Shown: one piece after another, positions 16,155 to 25,579 of the stretch
Numbering within the stretch: position 1 is the stretch's first letter
How the letters are laid out: each line of letters starts with the position of its first letter
DNA from: Lachnospiraceae bacterium
GTDB taxonomy: Bacteria > Bacillota > Clostridia > Lachnospirales > Lachnospiraceae
Assembly (NCBI GenBank): GCA_017620155.1
Contig: JAFZQY010000112.1
Coordinates: 24,861 to 88,860 of the forward strand
Direction of reading: 5' to 3'
DNA: 64,000 nucleotides
Program-made: the position numbers and the translations under genes
The notes under the pieces: model-generated
What the model saw: only the letters and a program-made list of their open reading frames with translations
What the model was told of the DNA's origin: nothing
The model's database searches: none

Positions 16155-18541
16155 TGGCAGACTGGGTAATAGTAGTAGATGACGATACCGCCAATCTTAA
16201 GATGGCGGGGCATATCTTAAGTCGTCATGGGATGAGGGTCACGGCACTTAAGTCCGGAGAGATCCTGCTTGAATATGTAAAAGACCACGGCATGCCCGAT
16301 GTAGTTTTGCTGGATATTCTGATGCCTGAGATGGACGGATTCGAGACGCTTACCAGGATCCGTGAATATGAAAAAGAAAAGGGGTATTCCGAGACACCCG
16401 TTGTCTTCCTGACTGCCGACGAAGACCGGTCCATAGAAAAGCGCGGCTTCGAGATGGGGGTGTCCGATTTTGTGCGTAAGCCTTTTGATCCCGAGGTCCT
16501 GGCTCAGCGCATAATGCATGTCATCAATGATAACCGCAAGATCGCAACGATCGCCGAAGAGGCTGCCCGCGATCCTCTTACTGGATTCCTTAACAAGACT
16601 GCCACGAGAGAGCGCATTACACCGATGTGTGTGAATGAATCCGGTGCTCTGTGCATGATAGATCTTGATTCGTTTAAGCTTGTAAACGATATCTACGGTC
16701 ATGATATGGGCGACCGCGTTCTGGTGCTTTTCTCTGAGATACTCATGAAACATATCGGCGAAGAGAGCGTATGCGGAAGGATCGGCGGAGACGAGTTCCT
16801 GGTATTCGGCGTGGGCATGCGCAGAGAGGGCGATATCAAGGCATTCGCGGAAGCAATAAACGCCGATCTGGTATCAGGTGCCATGGAACTCCTCGGCAAG
16901 GACATGAGGATACCTCTCGGAGCATCCGTGGGAGCTGTATCCGTTCCTCAGTACGGAACCGACTATGACGAACTTTTCAGCATGGCTGATAAGGCCGTGT
17001 ATACCGTTAAGGACAGAGGCAAGCACGGATACGCCATGTACCGTTCTGAGACTGTCAATCCTCTGGCCGAAGCCATGAACGGCGGCATGGACTTAAAGAC
17101 CGTCAGCAAGCTGCTTGAAGAGCGGAGCATCCCTCAGAGCGTCATGTGGATGGGGCGTGAGGCCTTTTCCAATGTATACAGATACATGATGAGATATCTT
17201 GAGAGATATGATGTCTCTGCCTACAAGGTTCTCTTCACGCTTCGCTTCAAGGAAGGACTTGATGAAGAGATCAGAGAGCGTTCGGTGGACAGCCTGCGCG
17301 AACTCATCAAGGTGTCTCTCAGAAACTCCGATATCATGGTTCAGATCGGCGTTGAGCAGTTTTTCCTGCTTCTGCCTGAACTTAATCCCGAGCATGTAGA
17401 CCGCGTAATAGGCAGGATGGTCACTGCCTGGGAGAAAAATGAATACAGCAAGACCGCAGATCTCGGATACGAGTATTCCGGAGCACTGTCGGAAGAAGAC
17501 AAACCCGTGGCCGAGGATGTGGATCATATAGTTGTTGTAGATGATGCGGCTACAAACCTGAAGATGGCCGAACACATTCTCACCAAGGAGGGGATGAAGG
17601 TTACATGCCTCAACACCGGTGAAGACCTGATAGAATTCATCAAATACAACGATCCTTCCCTGATCCTTCTGGATATAAACATGCCCGGAATGGACGGATT
17701 CGAGACCATGCAGAAGATCACCGCCAAGGGCGGACGCATGTCCAGGATACCGGTCATTTTCCTGACGGCAGATGATGATGATAGGACGGAAGCACAGGGG
17801 TTCAGACTGGGTGCTATGGACTTCATCCGTAAGCCTTTTGTTCCTGAGATCCTCGTAGTGAGAGTCCGTCACGCCATCGAGCTCATCAGGCTTCAGAACC
17901 GCTTAAAGACTGAGGTGAACGAGAAGGTCGAAGAGAACGAGCAGCTTACGATGCACATCATCCAGGCGCTGGCTGCCGCGATAGACGCCAAGGACAAATA
18001 TACCAGCGGTCATTCGGGCCGCGTGGCTTCATATTCCAAGGAGATAGCCGCAAGATGCGGATACGACATAGATACGCAGAACAGGATCTACATGATGGGA
18101 CTTCTGCATGATGTAGGTAAGATAGGCGTACGCGATTATGTGATCACCAAGAACGGGAAACTCAGTAAAGAGGAATATGAGGAGATCAAGGATCATACCG
18201 TAAAGGGTGACAAGATCCTGAACAAGATAGTAGAGATGCCGGGCTTAAGCATCGGTGCAAGATGGCATCATGAAAGATATGACGGCAGCGGTTATCCGGA
18301 CGGGCTTAAGATGGATGACATCCCCGAAGCATCGCGCATAATCGCTGTTGCTGATGCCTATGATGCGATGACTTCTAACAGAAGTTACAGAGGCGCCCTG
18401 CCTCAGGTCAAGGTGCGCGAGGAGATCGTGAACGGGCGCGGATCGCAGTTTGATCCTGTTTTTGCCGATATCATGCTTGCAATGATCGACGAGGATGTTG
18501 ATTACAGATTGCGGGAAGAAGATGGGACAGAAGAAGAATAA
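16154..18541 (+). CDS. REC-GGDEF-(degenerate GGDEF)-REC-HD-GYP cyclic-di-GMP protein
   Basis: This cytoplasmic signalling protein of 795 residues can potentially both make and break cyclic-di-GMP. Order: receiver 1 with Asp54 (LLDILMPEMDG); GGDEF domain with an intact GGDEF at 211-215; a second, degenerate GGDEF-like domain in which GVEQF at 399-403 replaces the signature; receiver 2 with Asp507 (LLDINMPGMDG); and an HD-GYP domain with His620, His652-Asp653, His705-His706 and GYP at 713-715. No RxxD inhibitory site is seen before the GGDEF. Both receivers keep their aspartates, so each output could be gated by a separate phosphorelay. The kinases are probably the two hybrid proteins encoded next. 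Confidence 0.93.
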   Translation: MADWVIVVDDDTANLKMAGHILSRHGMRVTALKSGEILLEYVKDHGMPDVVLLDILMPEMDGFETLTRIREYEKEKGYSETPVVFLTADEDRSIEKRGFEMGVSDFVRKPFDPEVLAQRIMHVINDNRKIATIAEEAARDPLTGFLNKTATRERITPMCVNESGALCMIDLDSFKLVNDIYGHDMGDRVLVLFSEILMKHIGEESVCGRIGGDEFLVFGVGMRREGDIKAFAEAINADLVSGAMELLGKDMRIPLGASVGAVSVPQYGTDYDELFSMADKAVYTVKDRGKHGYAMYRSETVNPLAEAMNGGMDLKTVSKLLEERSIPQSVMWMGREAFSNVYRYMMRYLERYDVSAYKVLFTLRFKEGLDEEIRERSVDSLRELIKVSLRNSDIMVQIGVEQFFLLLPELNPEHVDRVIGRMVTAWEKNEYSKTADLGYEYSGALSEEDKPVAEDVDHIVVVDDAATNLKMAEHILTKEGMKVTCLNTGEDLIEFIKYNDPSLILLDINMPGMDGFETMQKITAKGGRMSRIPVIFLTADDDDRTEAQGFRLGAMDFIRKPFVPEILVVRVRHAIELIRLQNRLKTEVNEKVEENEQLTMHIIQALAAAIDAKDKYTSGHSGRVASYSKEIAARCGYDIDTQNRIYMMGLLHDVGKIGVRDYVITKNGKLSKEEYEEIKDHTVKGDKILNKIVEMPGLSIGARWHHERYDGSGYPDGLKMDDIPEASRIIAVADAYDAMTSNRSYRGALPQVKVREEIVNGRGSQFDPVFADIMLAMIDEDVDYRLREEDGTEEE

Positions 18542-21113
18542 TATCCCTGAAGAAAACGAATTATATAAATCGGCGCATCTGATGATCCTGCTCAGTTATA
18601 CGCTGTTTTCGGTCATTCTCATCGGAGAATCTTTTCTGATGGGCTGGGAAAAGTGGGCAATAGTCCTGATCGTAGCCGGAGTCGGCGGATCCTGGATCAT
18701 GCACATCAGGCGCCGTTTCTCCGATTATGGGAGACTCTGGATCTATTCGCTTCTTATGATGGCGACCTATTTTTTCTACGGGATCCATCTTACCAGTACA
18801 TTTGACATAGCTCTGGTCATGGTCGTGGTCATCATGATCTACACGATGAGCGGAGTCAAGCCTCTCATCAAACTCTGCGTGGTGACTTTCTTCATCACTT
18901 TTTCCTACGACATCATAGTCATGGCCGTTGCCGGCGAAAACTTCGATCCGCTTGCCATCTCCAGATCCGTGCTTCATATATGCATGGTCGTGATGGCGGC
19001 CTGGGTTGCCAATACCATCATGGATAAATGGAAGAGCGTGGTGGGGCATTCTCATGAGGAGATCGAAGTTTTGAAGGAGCAGACCGACAGGCTCAATCAT
19101 TTCCTGGCGAACGTATCCCATGAGATCAGAACCCCGATCAATGCAGTCATGGGCCTTTCTTCCGTATTGGAGAAGGAAAACCTGCCCGATGATGTGGAAG
19201 AGAACATATCCGCCATCTCCAGAGCCGGCCACCGCGTAGCCGAGCAGATGGGAGATATCCTTGACTATACCGAGATAGATATGGATAAATTATCCGTCAG
19301 CCATGAGAACTATATGATCAGTTCGCTGATCAATGATGTTCTGGCCCAGCTTAATTTTGCGGATGATTACGGGCTGGATCTGATCATAGACATGGAGGCT
19401 GACATACCCGCGGTACTTCTGGGTGATGCCGATAAGATCAAGAAGATCCTGTGGCATCTGATCACGAACGGGTATAAATTCACCAAAACCGGCGGAGTAA
19501 ATGTTCATCTCTACTCCGTAAAGCGTAGTTACGGCATCAATCTGGTGCTTGAGGTCAGTGATACCGGCATAGGCATGGATCAGAGCGTGCTCGACCACAT
19601 ATATGAAGGCTTCTATCAGTCGGACTCCGGCCACTCCAGGACCGCCGGCGGACTGGGACTGGGTCTTCCTGTGGTGAACGGCTTCGTTAAGGCGATGGGC
19701 GGAGTTCTGATCGTGGAGAGCTCGCCGGGCGAAGGAACTATCGTAAAGATCAGTATTCCGCAGACCGTGATCGATCCCGAGCCCTGCCTGTCAGTCAGGG
19801 AGAGAGAGAACTGTCATGTGGCCGGATTCCTGGGATTCATGACTACCGGAAGTGCCGAGGTCAGGGAATTCTACATGGAGATGATCAAGCACCTGTCCAT
19901 CGGATTGTCGATTCCGTTTCAGCGTGTACAGTCCATGGAGGAACTTGACAGACTCGTGGAATCGTCTCAGATAACCCATCTCTTCGTCGGAACCGGTGAA
20001 TACCTTGAGAACAGGGAATACATAGATACCCTCTCGGATCGCATGAATGTGGCGATCGTTGCCGACAGGGATTTTCACGGAGATATAGACCGGAGACTCA
20101 CACTTCTGGCCAAGCCTTTCTACGGAGGTCAGGTGGCGAACTTCCTTAACCACGCTTTTGAAGCCGGTGTGTTCAAGGATGAAGAAAAGATGACATGTCC
20201 GGGACTCAAAGCTCTGGTCGTGGATGATGAACCGATGAACCTTCTGGTTGCCAGAGGCATATTTGAAGCTTACGGCATGATCGTATCCACTGCGCCCGGA
20301 GGAGAAGAGTCGATAGATATGTGTCATGACAACGATTATGACATAGTATTCATGGACCATATGATGCCGGGAATGGACGGCGTGGAAGCCATGAAGAGGA
20401 TAAGATCTGACGCACAGAGGTCGGATAAAGAGATTCTTATCGTGGCCCTGACCGCCAATGCTATAAGCTCGGCCAAGGAGATGTTCCTGTCTGAAGGGTT
20501 CGACGGATTCGTGCCCAAACCGATCGAACTGTCGGAACTTGAACGTGTGCTCAAGCGGATCCTGCCAAAGGGGGCCATTGTTTATAACAAGGAAATATCG
20601 GCAGAAAGGGCATCAAGAGATAAGGGAACGTTTGTAACATCGACCATAACGAACGATATTTTTTCAGCACTTGCAGAACGCGGCGTGGATACGGATAGCG
20701 GCGTGAAGTACTGTAACGGCGACAGGGAGTTCTATAAGCAGGTTCTGGCGGAATATGCGTCTAAAAGGGAAGAGAAGATCAGAGCATTAAGTGAATTGTT
20801 CGAATCCGGTGACTGGCAGCAGTATGCTATCAGGATCCATGCGATCAAGAGCACATCCCGGATGATAGGCGCGGATGCTCTTTCGGAGATCGCCAGAAGG
20901 CTTGAGCAGGCAGCTAAGGCCGGAGACGAATATGTGATCAAACAGAAACATCCGGCGCTGATGCCTCAGTATTTCGGACTCATGGATACCATTGCGCAGA
21001 TCCTTGATATCAGGGAGGCAGATTCTTCTTCCGTATCATCTGAGGAGGAAGTATTGGAATTTGCCCCGGATGAAGACGGTGAATCGGATGCATCGGAAGG
21101 GGGCGGCTTATGA
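18522..21113 (+). CDS. Hybrid sensor histidine kinase with pseudo-receiver, receiver and HPt
   Basis: This membrane hybrid kinase has about 863 residues. The N-terminus has about six hydrophobic helices (residues 20-165) with little outside sequence. It continues with HisKA (His200 in NVSHEIRTP), HATPase (DTGIGMD, GGLGLGLPVV), a degenerate receiver-like region at about 430-545 that keeps LLAKPF but lacks a clear acceptor aspartate, a true receiver with Asp612 (FMDHMMPGMDG), and a C-terminal HPt domain with His773 in HAIKSTSRMIG. Phosphate can thus travel His-Asp-His to a separate regulator. The ATG at 18522 has GGGAAGAA just before it; ATG 18495 is an alternative. It overlaps the end of the cyclic-di-GMP gene. 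Confidence 0.9.
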   Translation: MGQKKNNIPEENELYKSAHLMILLSYTLFSVILIGESFLMGWEKWAIVLIVAGVGGSWIMHIRRRFSDYGRLWIYSLLMMATYFFYGIHLTSTFDIALVMVVVIMIYTMSGVKPLIKLCVVTFFITFSYDIIVMAVAGENFDPLAISRSVLHICMVVMAAWVANTIMDKWKSVVGHSHEEIEVLKEQTDRLNHFLANVSHEIRTPINAVMGLSSVLEKENLPDDVEENISAISRAGHRVAEQMGDILDYTEIDMDKLSVSHENYMISSLINDVLAQLNFADDYGLDLIIDMEADIPAVLLGDADKIKKILWHLITNGYKFTKTGGVNVHLYSVKRSYGINLVLEVSDTGIGMDQSVLDHIYEGFYQSDSGHSRTAGGLGLGLPVVNGFVKAMGGVLIVESSPGEGTIVKISIPQTVIDPEPCLSVRERENCHVAGFLGFMTTGSAEVREFYMEMIKHLSIGLSIPFQRVQSMEELDRLVESSQITHLFVGTGEYLENREYIDTLSDRMNVAIVADRDFHGDIDRRLTLLAKPFYGGQVANFLNHAFEAGVFKDEEKMTCPGLKALVVDDEPMNLLVARGIFEAYGMIVSTAPGGEESIDMCHDNDYDIVFMDHMMPGMDGVEAMKRIRSDAQRSDKEILIVALTANAISSAKEMFLSEGFDGFVPKPIELSELERVLKRILPKGAIVYNKEISAERASRDKGTFVTSTITNDIFSALAERGVDTDSGVKYCNGDREFYKQVLAEYASKREEKIRALSELFESGDWQQYAIRIHAIKSTSRMIGADALSEIARRLEQAAKAGDEYVIKQKHPALMPQYFGLMDTIAQILDIREADSSSVSSEEEVLEFAPDEDGESDASEGGGL

Positions 21114-23785
21114 AGAAGAAGATAAACGCCCTGATAGGGACTATCCGTGATCCCGAGAGGGATTTCCAGGAACGCCTGTTTATACTGCTGACAGTGATCG
21201 CAATAGTCGCCATCACTCTGGTTCTTATCGGCGATCTTCTGATAGGAGAGAATATCATAGAGTGTGCGGCTCTTTTGGCCATTCTTGTCGTATCTCCGTT
21301 TATAACAGCCTATTCCGTAAAAAATGAAAGAGTCCAGCTCGGGGCCGGGATCATCGCATTCGGGATCGTGTTCATGGTGCTCCCCGTATCGTTCTGCTTC
21401 GGCGGCGGACTGTACGGCGGTGCTAACATCTGGCTTGCTTTTTCATATCTCTATATCGGTCTGATCCTGATAGGCAGGCTCCGAACGGTCCTGATGACAC
21501 TTCTTACCATGATGGTATTCGTGTTATACGGCATTGATTACTTTTTCCCGCAGTTTATCGTGCCCCATAACCGCGACATGTGGTTCCTGGATTCCATTAT
21601 ATCCGTCTTTCTTGTAGGTTTCGTGATCTATATCATGGTATGGTTCGAGAATAAGCTATACCGCGGTGAAAATACGCGTGCCCAGGAACAGACCAGAGAG
21701 ATCGAGGAACTGAACAAGGCTCAGAACAGATTCTTCTCCAGCATGAGCCATGAGATACGTACTCCCATAAATACGATCATCGGTCTTAATGAGATGATAC
21801 TCAGGGAGGACATATCGGACGAAGTCGCCGAGGACGCGCGCAATATCAGATCCGCTTCGAAGATCCTGCTGTCCCTCATAAACGATATCCTGGATATGTC
21901 CAAGATCGAATCGGGCAAGATGGATATCGTATTTGCCCCCTATGATGTGGGTCAGATGCTCTCGGAGATCGTAAATATGATCTGGATCAGGGCCACGGAA
22001 AAGGGACTTCACTTCTCGGTCGATGTCGATCCCGAACTGCCCGTTCAGCTGTATTCAGATGAAGTCCGTATCAAGCAGATACTGATCAACCTGCTCAACA
22101 ATGCGATCAAATATACTTCCGAGGGTAATGTTTCTCTCTCCGTCAGCAGTGACAGATCGGAGCCCGGATCCGTGCTCGTCACATATTCCGTAGAAGATAC
22201 CGGCATGGGTATCCGCAAAGAGAATATCCCGCATCTCTTCGATGCATTCAAACGCGTGGATGAAGAGAAGAACAGATATATAGAGGGAACGGGGCTCGGT
22301 CTTTCCATAGTAAAACAGCTGACCGATCTTCTCGGAGGCGAGATCTCGGTCAACAGCATATATACCAAGGGATCCACGTTCTCCGTATCGATCAGACAGG
22401 AGATAGCAGACGGATCCTCCATAGGAAAGTTCGATCCCGAGGATCTGCACGGCGCAGCGGAAAGGGCGCACTATCATCAGAGTTTCGAGGCTCCCGAAGC
22501 CAGGGTACTCATAGTGGATGATAACTCTGCCAACCTCATGGTGGTCACCAAACTCCTTCGCGATACCAAGGTGCAGACGGACACTGCGCTCAGCGGAGCT
22601 GAGGCCCTGAGCCTCACGCTTCAGAATAAATATGACTGTATTCTCATGGATCATATGATGCCTGAGATGGACGGTATCGAGTGCCTTCATGCGATCAGGG
22701 AACAGTCGGGAGGTTTCTGCAAGGATACGCCCGTGATAGCTCTGACTGCAAATGCGGGCAGCGAAGAGCAGATACTGTACAGAAGAGAGGGATTCGACGG
22801 ATATATCTTAAAGCCTGTTGATCCGCCTGTGCTGGAACAGACTCTTATAGATATGCTCCCGCCTGATTTCGTCAGATTATCGGATGAAGACAGACAGCTG
22901 GCTCAGTCTCAGAGGATAGTACGCGAGTCGAAGGCCAGGATACCGCTGGTGATCACTACCGACAGTGTATGCGATCTGCCGCGTGAACTGATCGCCAAGT
23001 ACCAGATAGCGGTATTGCCATATAAGATCCATATCGGAGACGGCGTATTCCTGGATGGCGAGGAGACGGACGGAGACGCCATAGTACGCTATCTTGAAGA
23101 TAAAAAAACAAATGTTATGAGTGAGTCGCCGAGCGTTGAGGATTACGAAGCTTTCTTCTCCGAGCATCTGACTCATGCCCAATCCATCATACATATCGCT
23201 ACCGGCAGGAAAACAAGTGCGGGTTTTGCCAACGCGACTGAGGCGGCACTTGCCTTTTCCAATGTCAGGGTCGTGGACTCAGGACACTTATCGAGCGGAC
23301 TCGGCATCATGGTACTTGCGGCGGCATGCGAGGTTGACAGCGGAATCACCGATGCCGATGCGATATTGAAAGATCTGGAGAATCTTAAAGAGAAGATACA
23401 GACGAGCTTCATAGTTGAGAATACCGAATACCTGTATCGCGGAGGCAGACTCTCGGAGCGCATTCACAGGATCTGCTCAACCCTTATGGTTCACCCGATA
23501 CTGTCCACGAAGGACAGCAACATGGGAGTCGGCGGCATCATATTGGGAAGCAGCGAGAGAACGAGGGACGTATACATACGCAGGGCTCTTTCCAATCCCG
23601 ATGAGATAGACAGATCCATGCTCTTTATTACTTACGTGGGAATGAAATGTTCGGACATCGAGAAGATCAGGGATACTGTACTGGCCATGGTGCCGTTTGA
23701 ATGCGTATATCTGCTGAAAGCGACTCCCGCCGTGGCAATCAATTCGGGTCCCGGGACGTTCGGACTTCTGTTTTCCAGAAAATGA
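21110..23785 (+). CDS. Hybrid sensor histidine kinase fused to a DegV (fatty-acid-binding) domain
   Basis: The product has 891 residues. Order: five or six membrane helices (about 23-180), HisKA with His214 (SMSHEIRTP), HATPase (NLLNNAIKYT, DTGMGIR, GTGLGLSIV), a receiver with Asp514 (LMDHMMPEMDG), and from residue 611 to the end a full-length DegV domain. The DegV part shows the opening TTDSVCDLP, the internal SGLGIMV helix and YLYRGGRLSE, all standard positions of the family. Free-standing DegV proteins (FakB) bind one fatty acid and present it to the FakA kinase. Here the domain is fused behind a receiver, with no frameshift or stop between them. It starts inside the previous stop (ATGA at 21110-21113). 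A ligand-sensing role is inference. Confidence 0.93.
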   Translation: MKKKINALIGTIRDPERDFQERLFILLTVIAIVAITLVLIGDLLIGENIIECAALLAILVVSPFITAYSVKNERVQLGAGIIAFGIVFMVLPVSFCFGGGLYGGANIWLAFSYLYIGLILIGRLRTVLMTLLTMMVFVLYGIDYFFPQFIVPHNRDMWFLDSIISVFLVGFVIYIMVWFENKLYRGENTRAQEQTREIEELNKAQNRFFSSMSHEIRTPINTIIGLNEMILREDISDEVAEDARNIRSASKILLSLINDILDMSKIESGKMDIVFAPYDVGQMLSEIVNMIWIRATEKGLHFSVDVDPELPVQLYSDEVRIKQILINLLNNAIKYTSEGNVSLSVSSDRSEPGSVLVTYSVEDTGMGIRKENIPHLFDAFKRVDEEKNRYIEGTGLGLSIVKQLTDLLGGEISVNSIYTKGSTFSVSIRQEIADGSSIGKFDPEDLHGAAERAHYHQSFEAPEARVLIVDDNSANLMVVTKLLRDTKVQTDTALSGAEALSLTLQNKYDCILMDHMMPEMDGIECLHAIREQSGGFCKDTPVIALTANAGSEEQILYRREGFDGYILKPVDPPVLEQTLIDMLPPDFVRLSDEDRQLAQSQRIVRESKARIPLVITTDSVCDLPRELIAKYQIAVLPYKIHIGDGVFLDGEETDGDAIVRYLEDKKTNVMSESPSVEDYEAFFSEHLTHAQSIIHIATGRKTSAGFANATEAALAFSNVRVVDSGHLSSGLGIMVLAAACEVDSGITDADAILKDLENLKEKIQTSFIVENTEYLYRGGRLSERIHRICSTLMVHPILSTKDSNMGVGGIILGSSERTRDVYIRRALSNPDEIDRSMLFITYVGMKCSDIEKIRDTVLAMVPFECVYLLKATPAVAINSGPGTFGLLFSRK

Positions 23786-23840
23786 AGTTGTGGTAAACTG
23801 TAATTTAGTTTTATATATTTCTATCTAATGGAGGTTGCAT

Positions 23841-25565
23841 ATGATCAGAGATAACAGGATTTTTTTGGGTATGGCTGATGGCGAGAGAGTGGAGTTCGAC
23901 CTGAAGATGACCAACAGGCACGGACTTATCGCAGGTGCCACCGGTACAGGTAAGACCGTGAGCTTAAAGGTTCTGGCAGAGAGTTTCTCAGACGCCGGAG
24001 TTCCCGTATTCATGGCCGATGTAAAAGGCGATCTGGCCGGAATGTATGAAGCCGGCACGGAAAAGGATTCCGTAAAGGCCCGCGTTGAAGAGTTTGGCCT
24101 GGCCGAGCAGGGATTTGAATTTAAGAAATATCCTGTTAATTTCTGGGATGTATACAGCAAGGGCGGACTCCCCTTAAGAACGACCGTATCCGAGATGGGC
24201 CCCCTTCTCATGTCCAGGATCCTAGGACTGACCGATACACAGGCAGCAGTTCTTACCGTACTGTTCAAGATCGCGGATGACAACGATCTGCTGCTTATCG
24301 ATACCAAGGACTTAAAGGCAATGCTCGCATATGTCGAGGAGAATGCGGCAGAATTTGCAATGGAATACGGCAACATGACCAAACAGAGCCTTGCAGTCAT
24401 CGTAAGAGCCGTAGTTGCTTTAGAGAGCGAGGGCGGAGATCAGTTCTTCGGCGAGCCTGCACTTGATATCAATGACTGGCTTGCTACCGATGCCGACGGC
24501 AAGGGAATGATCCAGATCCTTGATGCGAGAGAACTTGTAAATAAGCCCGCGATGTATTCCACTTTCCTTCTGTGGATGATCTCCGAACTATATGAGACTC
24601 TTCCCGAAGTGGGAGATCTGGATAAGCCCAAGATGGTATTCTTCTTCGATGAAGCACACCTTCTCTTTGATACCGCATCCAAGTCTCTGCTTGAGAAGAT
24701 CGAGCAGATAGTGAAACTCATCAGATCCAAGGGCGTGGGCATCTTCTTCGTTACCCAGTCACCCAGGGATGTGCCGGATTCCGTACTCGCACAGCTAGGA
24801 AACAAGGTTCAGCATGCGCTCCACGCATACACACCTGCCGAGATCAAGGCAGTTAAGCAGGCAGCCGATTCCTTCAGGGCAAATCCTGCATTCGATACAT
24901 ACGATACACTTGTCAGCCTCGGAATAGGCGAGGCTCTTGTATCTACACTGGAAGCAGACGGTGTGCCTACGATAGTTCAGAAGACCACGATGCTGCCTCC
25001 TCAGTCATCCATGGGAGCCATCGAGGATTCCGTCAGAGCCAAGGCTATCGCATCAAGCGAATTGTTTAACAGATATACCGAATACTTCGACAGGGATTCC
25101 GCGTATGAGTTCCTGACCAGGAAGAATACCGAGGCTCAGGCTGAGGCCGAGAGACTTCGCAAAGAGGCAGAAGAGAAGAAGCAGGCCGAGATCGAAGCCA
25201 AGGAAGCCGAGAAGAAGGCTGCCGAGGAAGCCAAGAATGCCGAGAAGGCAGAAAAAGAAGCAGCACGTCAGGCTGAAAAAGAGGCTGCAGCAGCTGCAAA
25301 ACAGGCCGAGAAGGAAGCAGCGCAGGCTGAGAAGGAAGCTCTTGCAGCTGAGAAGGCCGCCGAAAAGGAAGCAGCAGCCAAGAAGAAGAAAGTAACAAGT
25401 GTTATCTCCAGCACGGCAGGCAGCGCAGGCGGCACAGTGGGACGTGAAGTCGGTAATGCGATCGGAAGTGCCATCGGCGGCAAGTTCGGCAAGAAGATCG
25501 GCGGCAATGTCGGAGCCACACTGGGCCGAGGCATACTTAAGACATTATTCTCCTGGAAAAATTAA
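23841..25565 (+). CDS. HerA-like / DUF853 ATPase
   Basis: This P-loop ATPase of 574 residues is in the HerA/FtsK-like DUF853 (YjgR) family. Walker A is GATGTGKT at residues 32-39; Walker B ends in Asp270-Glu271 within FFFDEAH. FFVTQSPRDVPDSVL and GNKVQHALHAYTP are typical later motifs. From about residue 430 comes a charged Ala/Glu/Lys coiled coil, then a glycine-zipper tail (VGREVGNAIGSAIGGKFG and following) that could insert in or pack against membrane. The ATG at 23841 has GGAGG six bases upstream. DUF853 function is not settled. The neighbours do not form a known HerA-NurA or anti-phage set. Confidence 0.9.
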   Translation: MIRDNRIFLGMADGERVEFDLKMTNRHGLIAGATGTGKTVSLKVLAESFSDAGVPVFMADVKGDLAGMYEAGTEKDSVKARVEEFGLAEQGFEFKKYPVNFWDVYSKGGLPLRTTVSEMGPLLMSRILGLTDTQAAVLTVLFKIADDNDLLLIDTKDLKAMLAYVEENAAEFAMEYGNMTKQSLAVIVRAVVALESEGGDQFFGEPALDINDWLATDADGKGMIQILDARELVNKPAMYSTFLLWMISELYETLPEVGDLDKPKMVFFFDEAHLLFDTASKSLLEKIEQIVKLIRSKGVGIFFVTQSPRDVPDSVLAQLGNKVQHALHAYTPAEIKAVKQAADSFRANPAFDTYDTLVSLGIGEALVSTLEADGVPTIVQKTTMLPPQSSMGAIEDSVRAKAIASSELFNRYTEYFDRDSAYEFLTRKNTEAQAEAERLRKEAEEKKQAEIEAKEAEKKAAEEAKNAEKAEKEAARQAEKEAAAAAKQAEKEAAQAEKEALAAEKAAEKEAAAKKKKVTSVISSTAGSAGGTVGREVGNAIGSAIGGKFGKKIGGNVGATLGRGILKTLFSWKN

Positions 25566-25579
25566 TTAGTCATCCTTAA

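Noticed and set aside
25066-25534. Minus-strand frames over the coiled-coil part of the HerA-like gene
   Set aside because: They are antisense shadows of Ala/Glu/Lys-rich codons.
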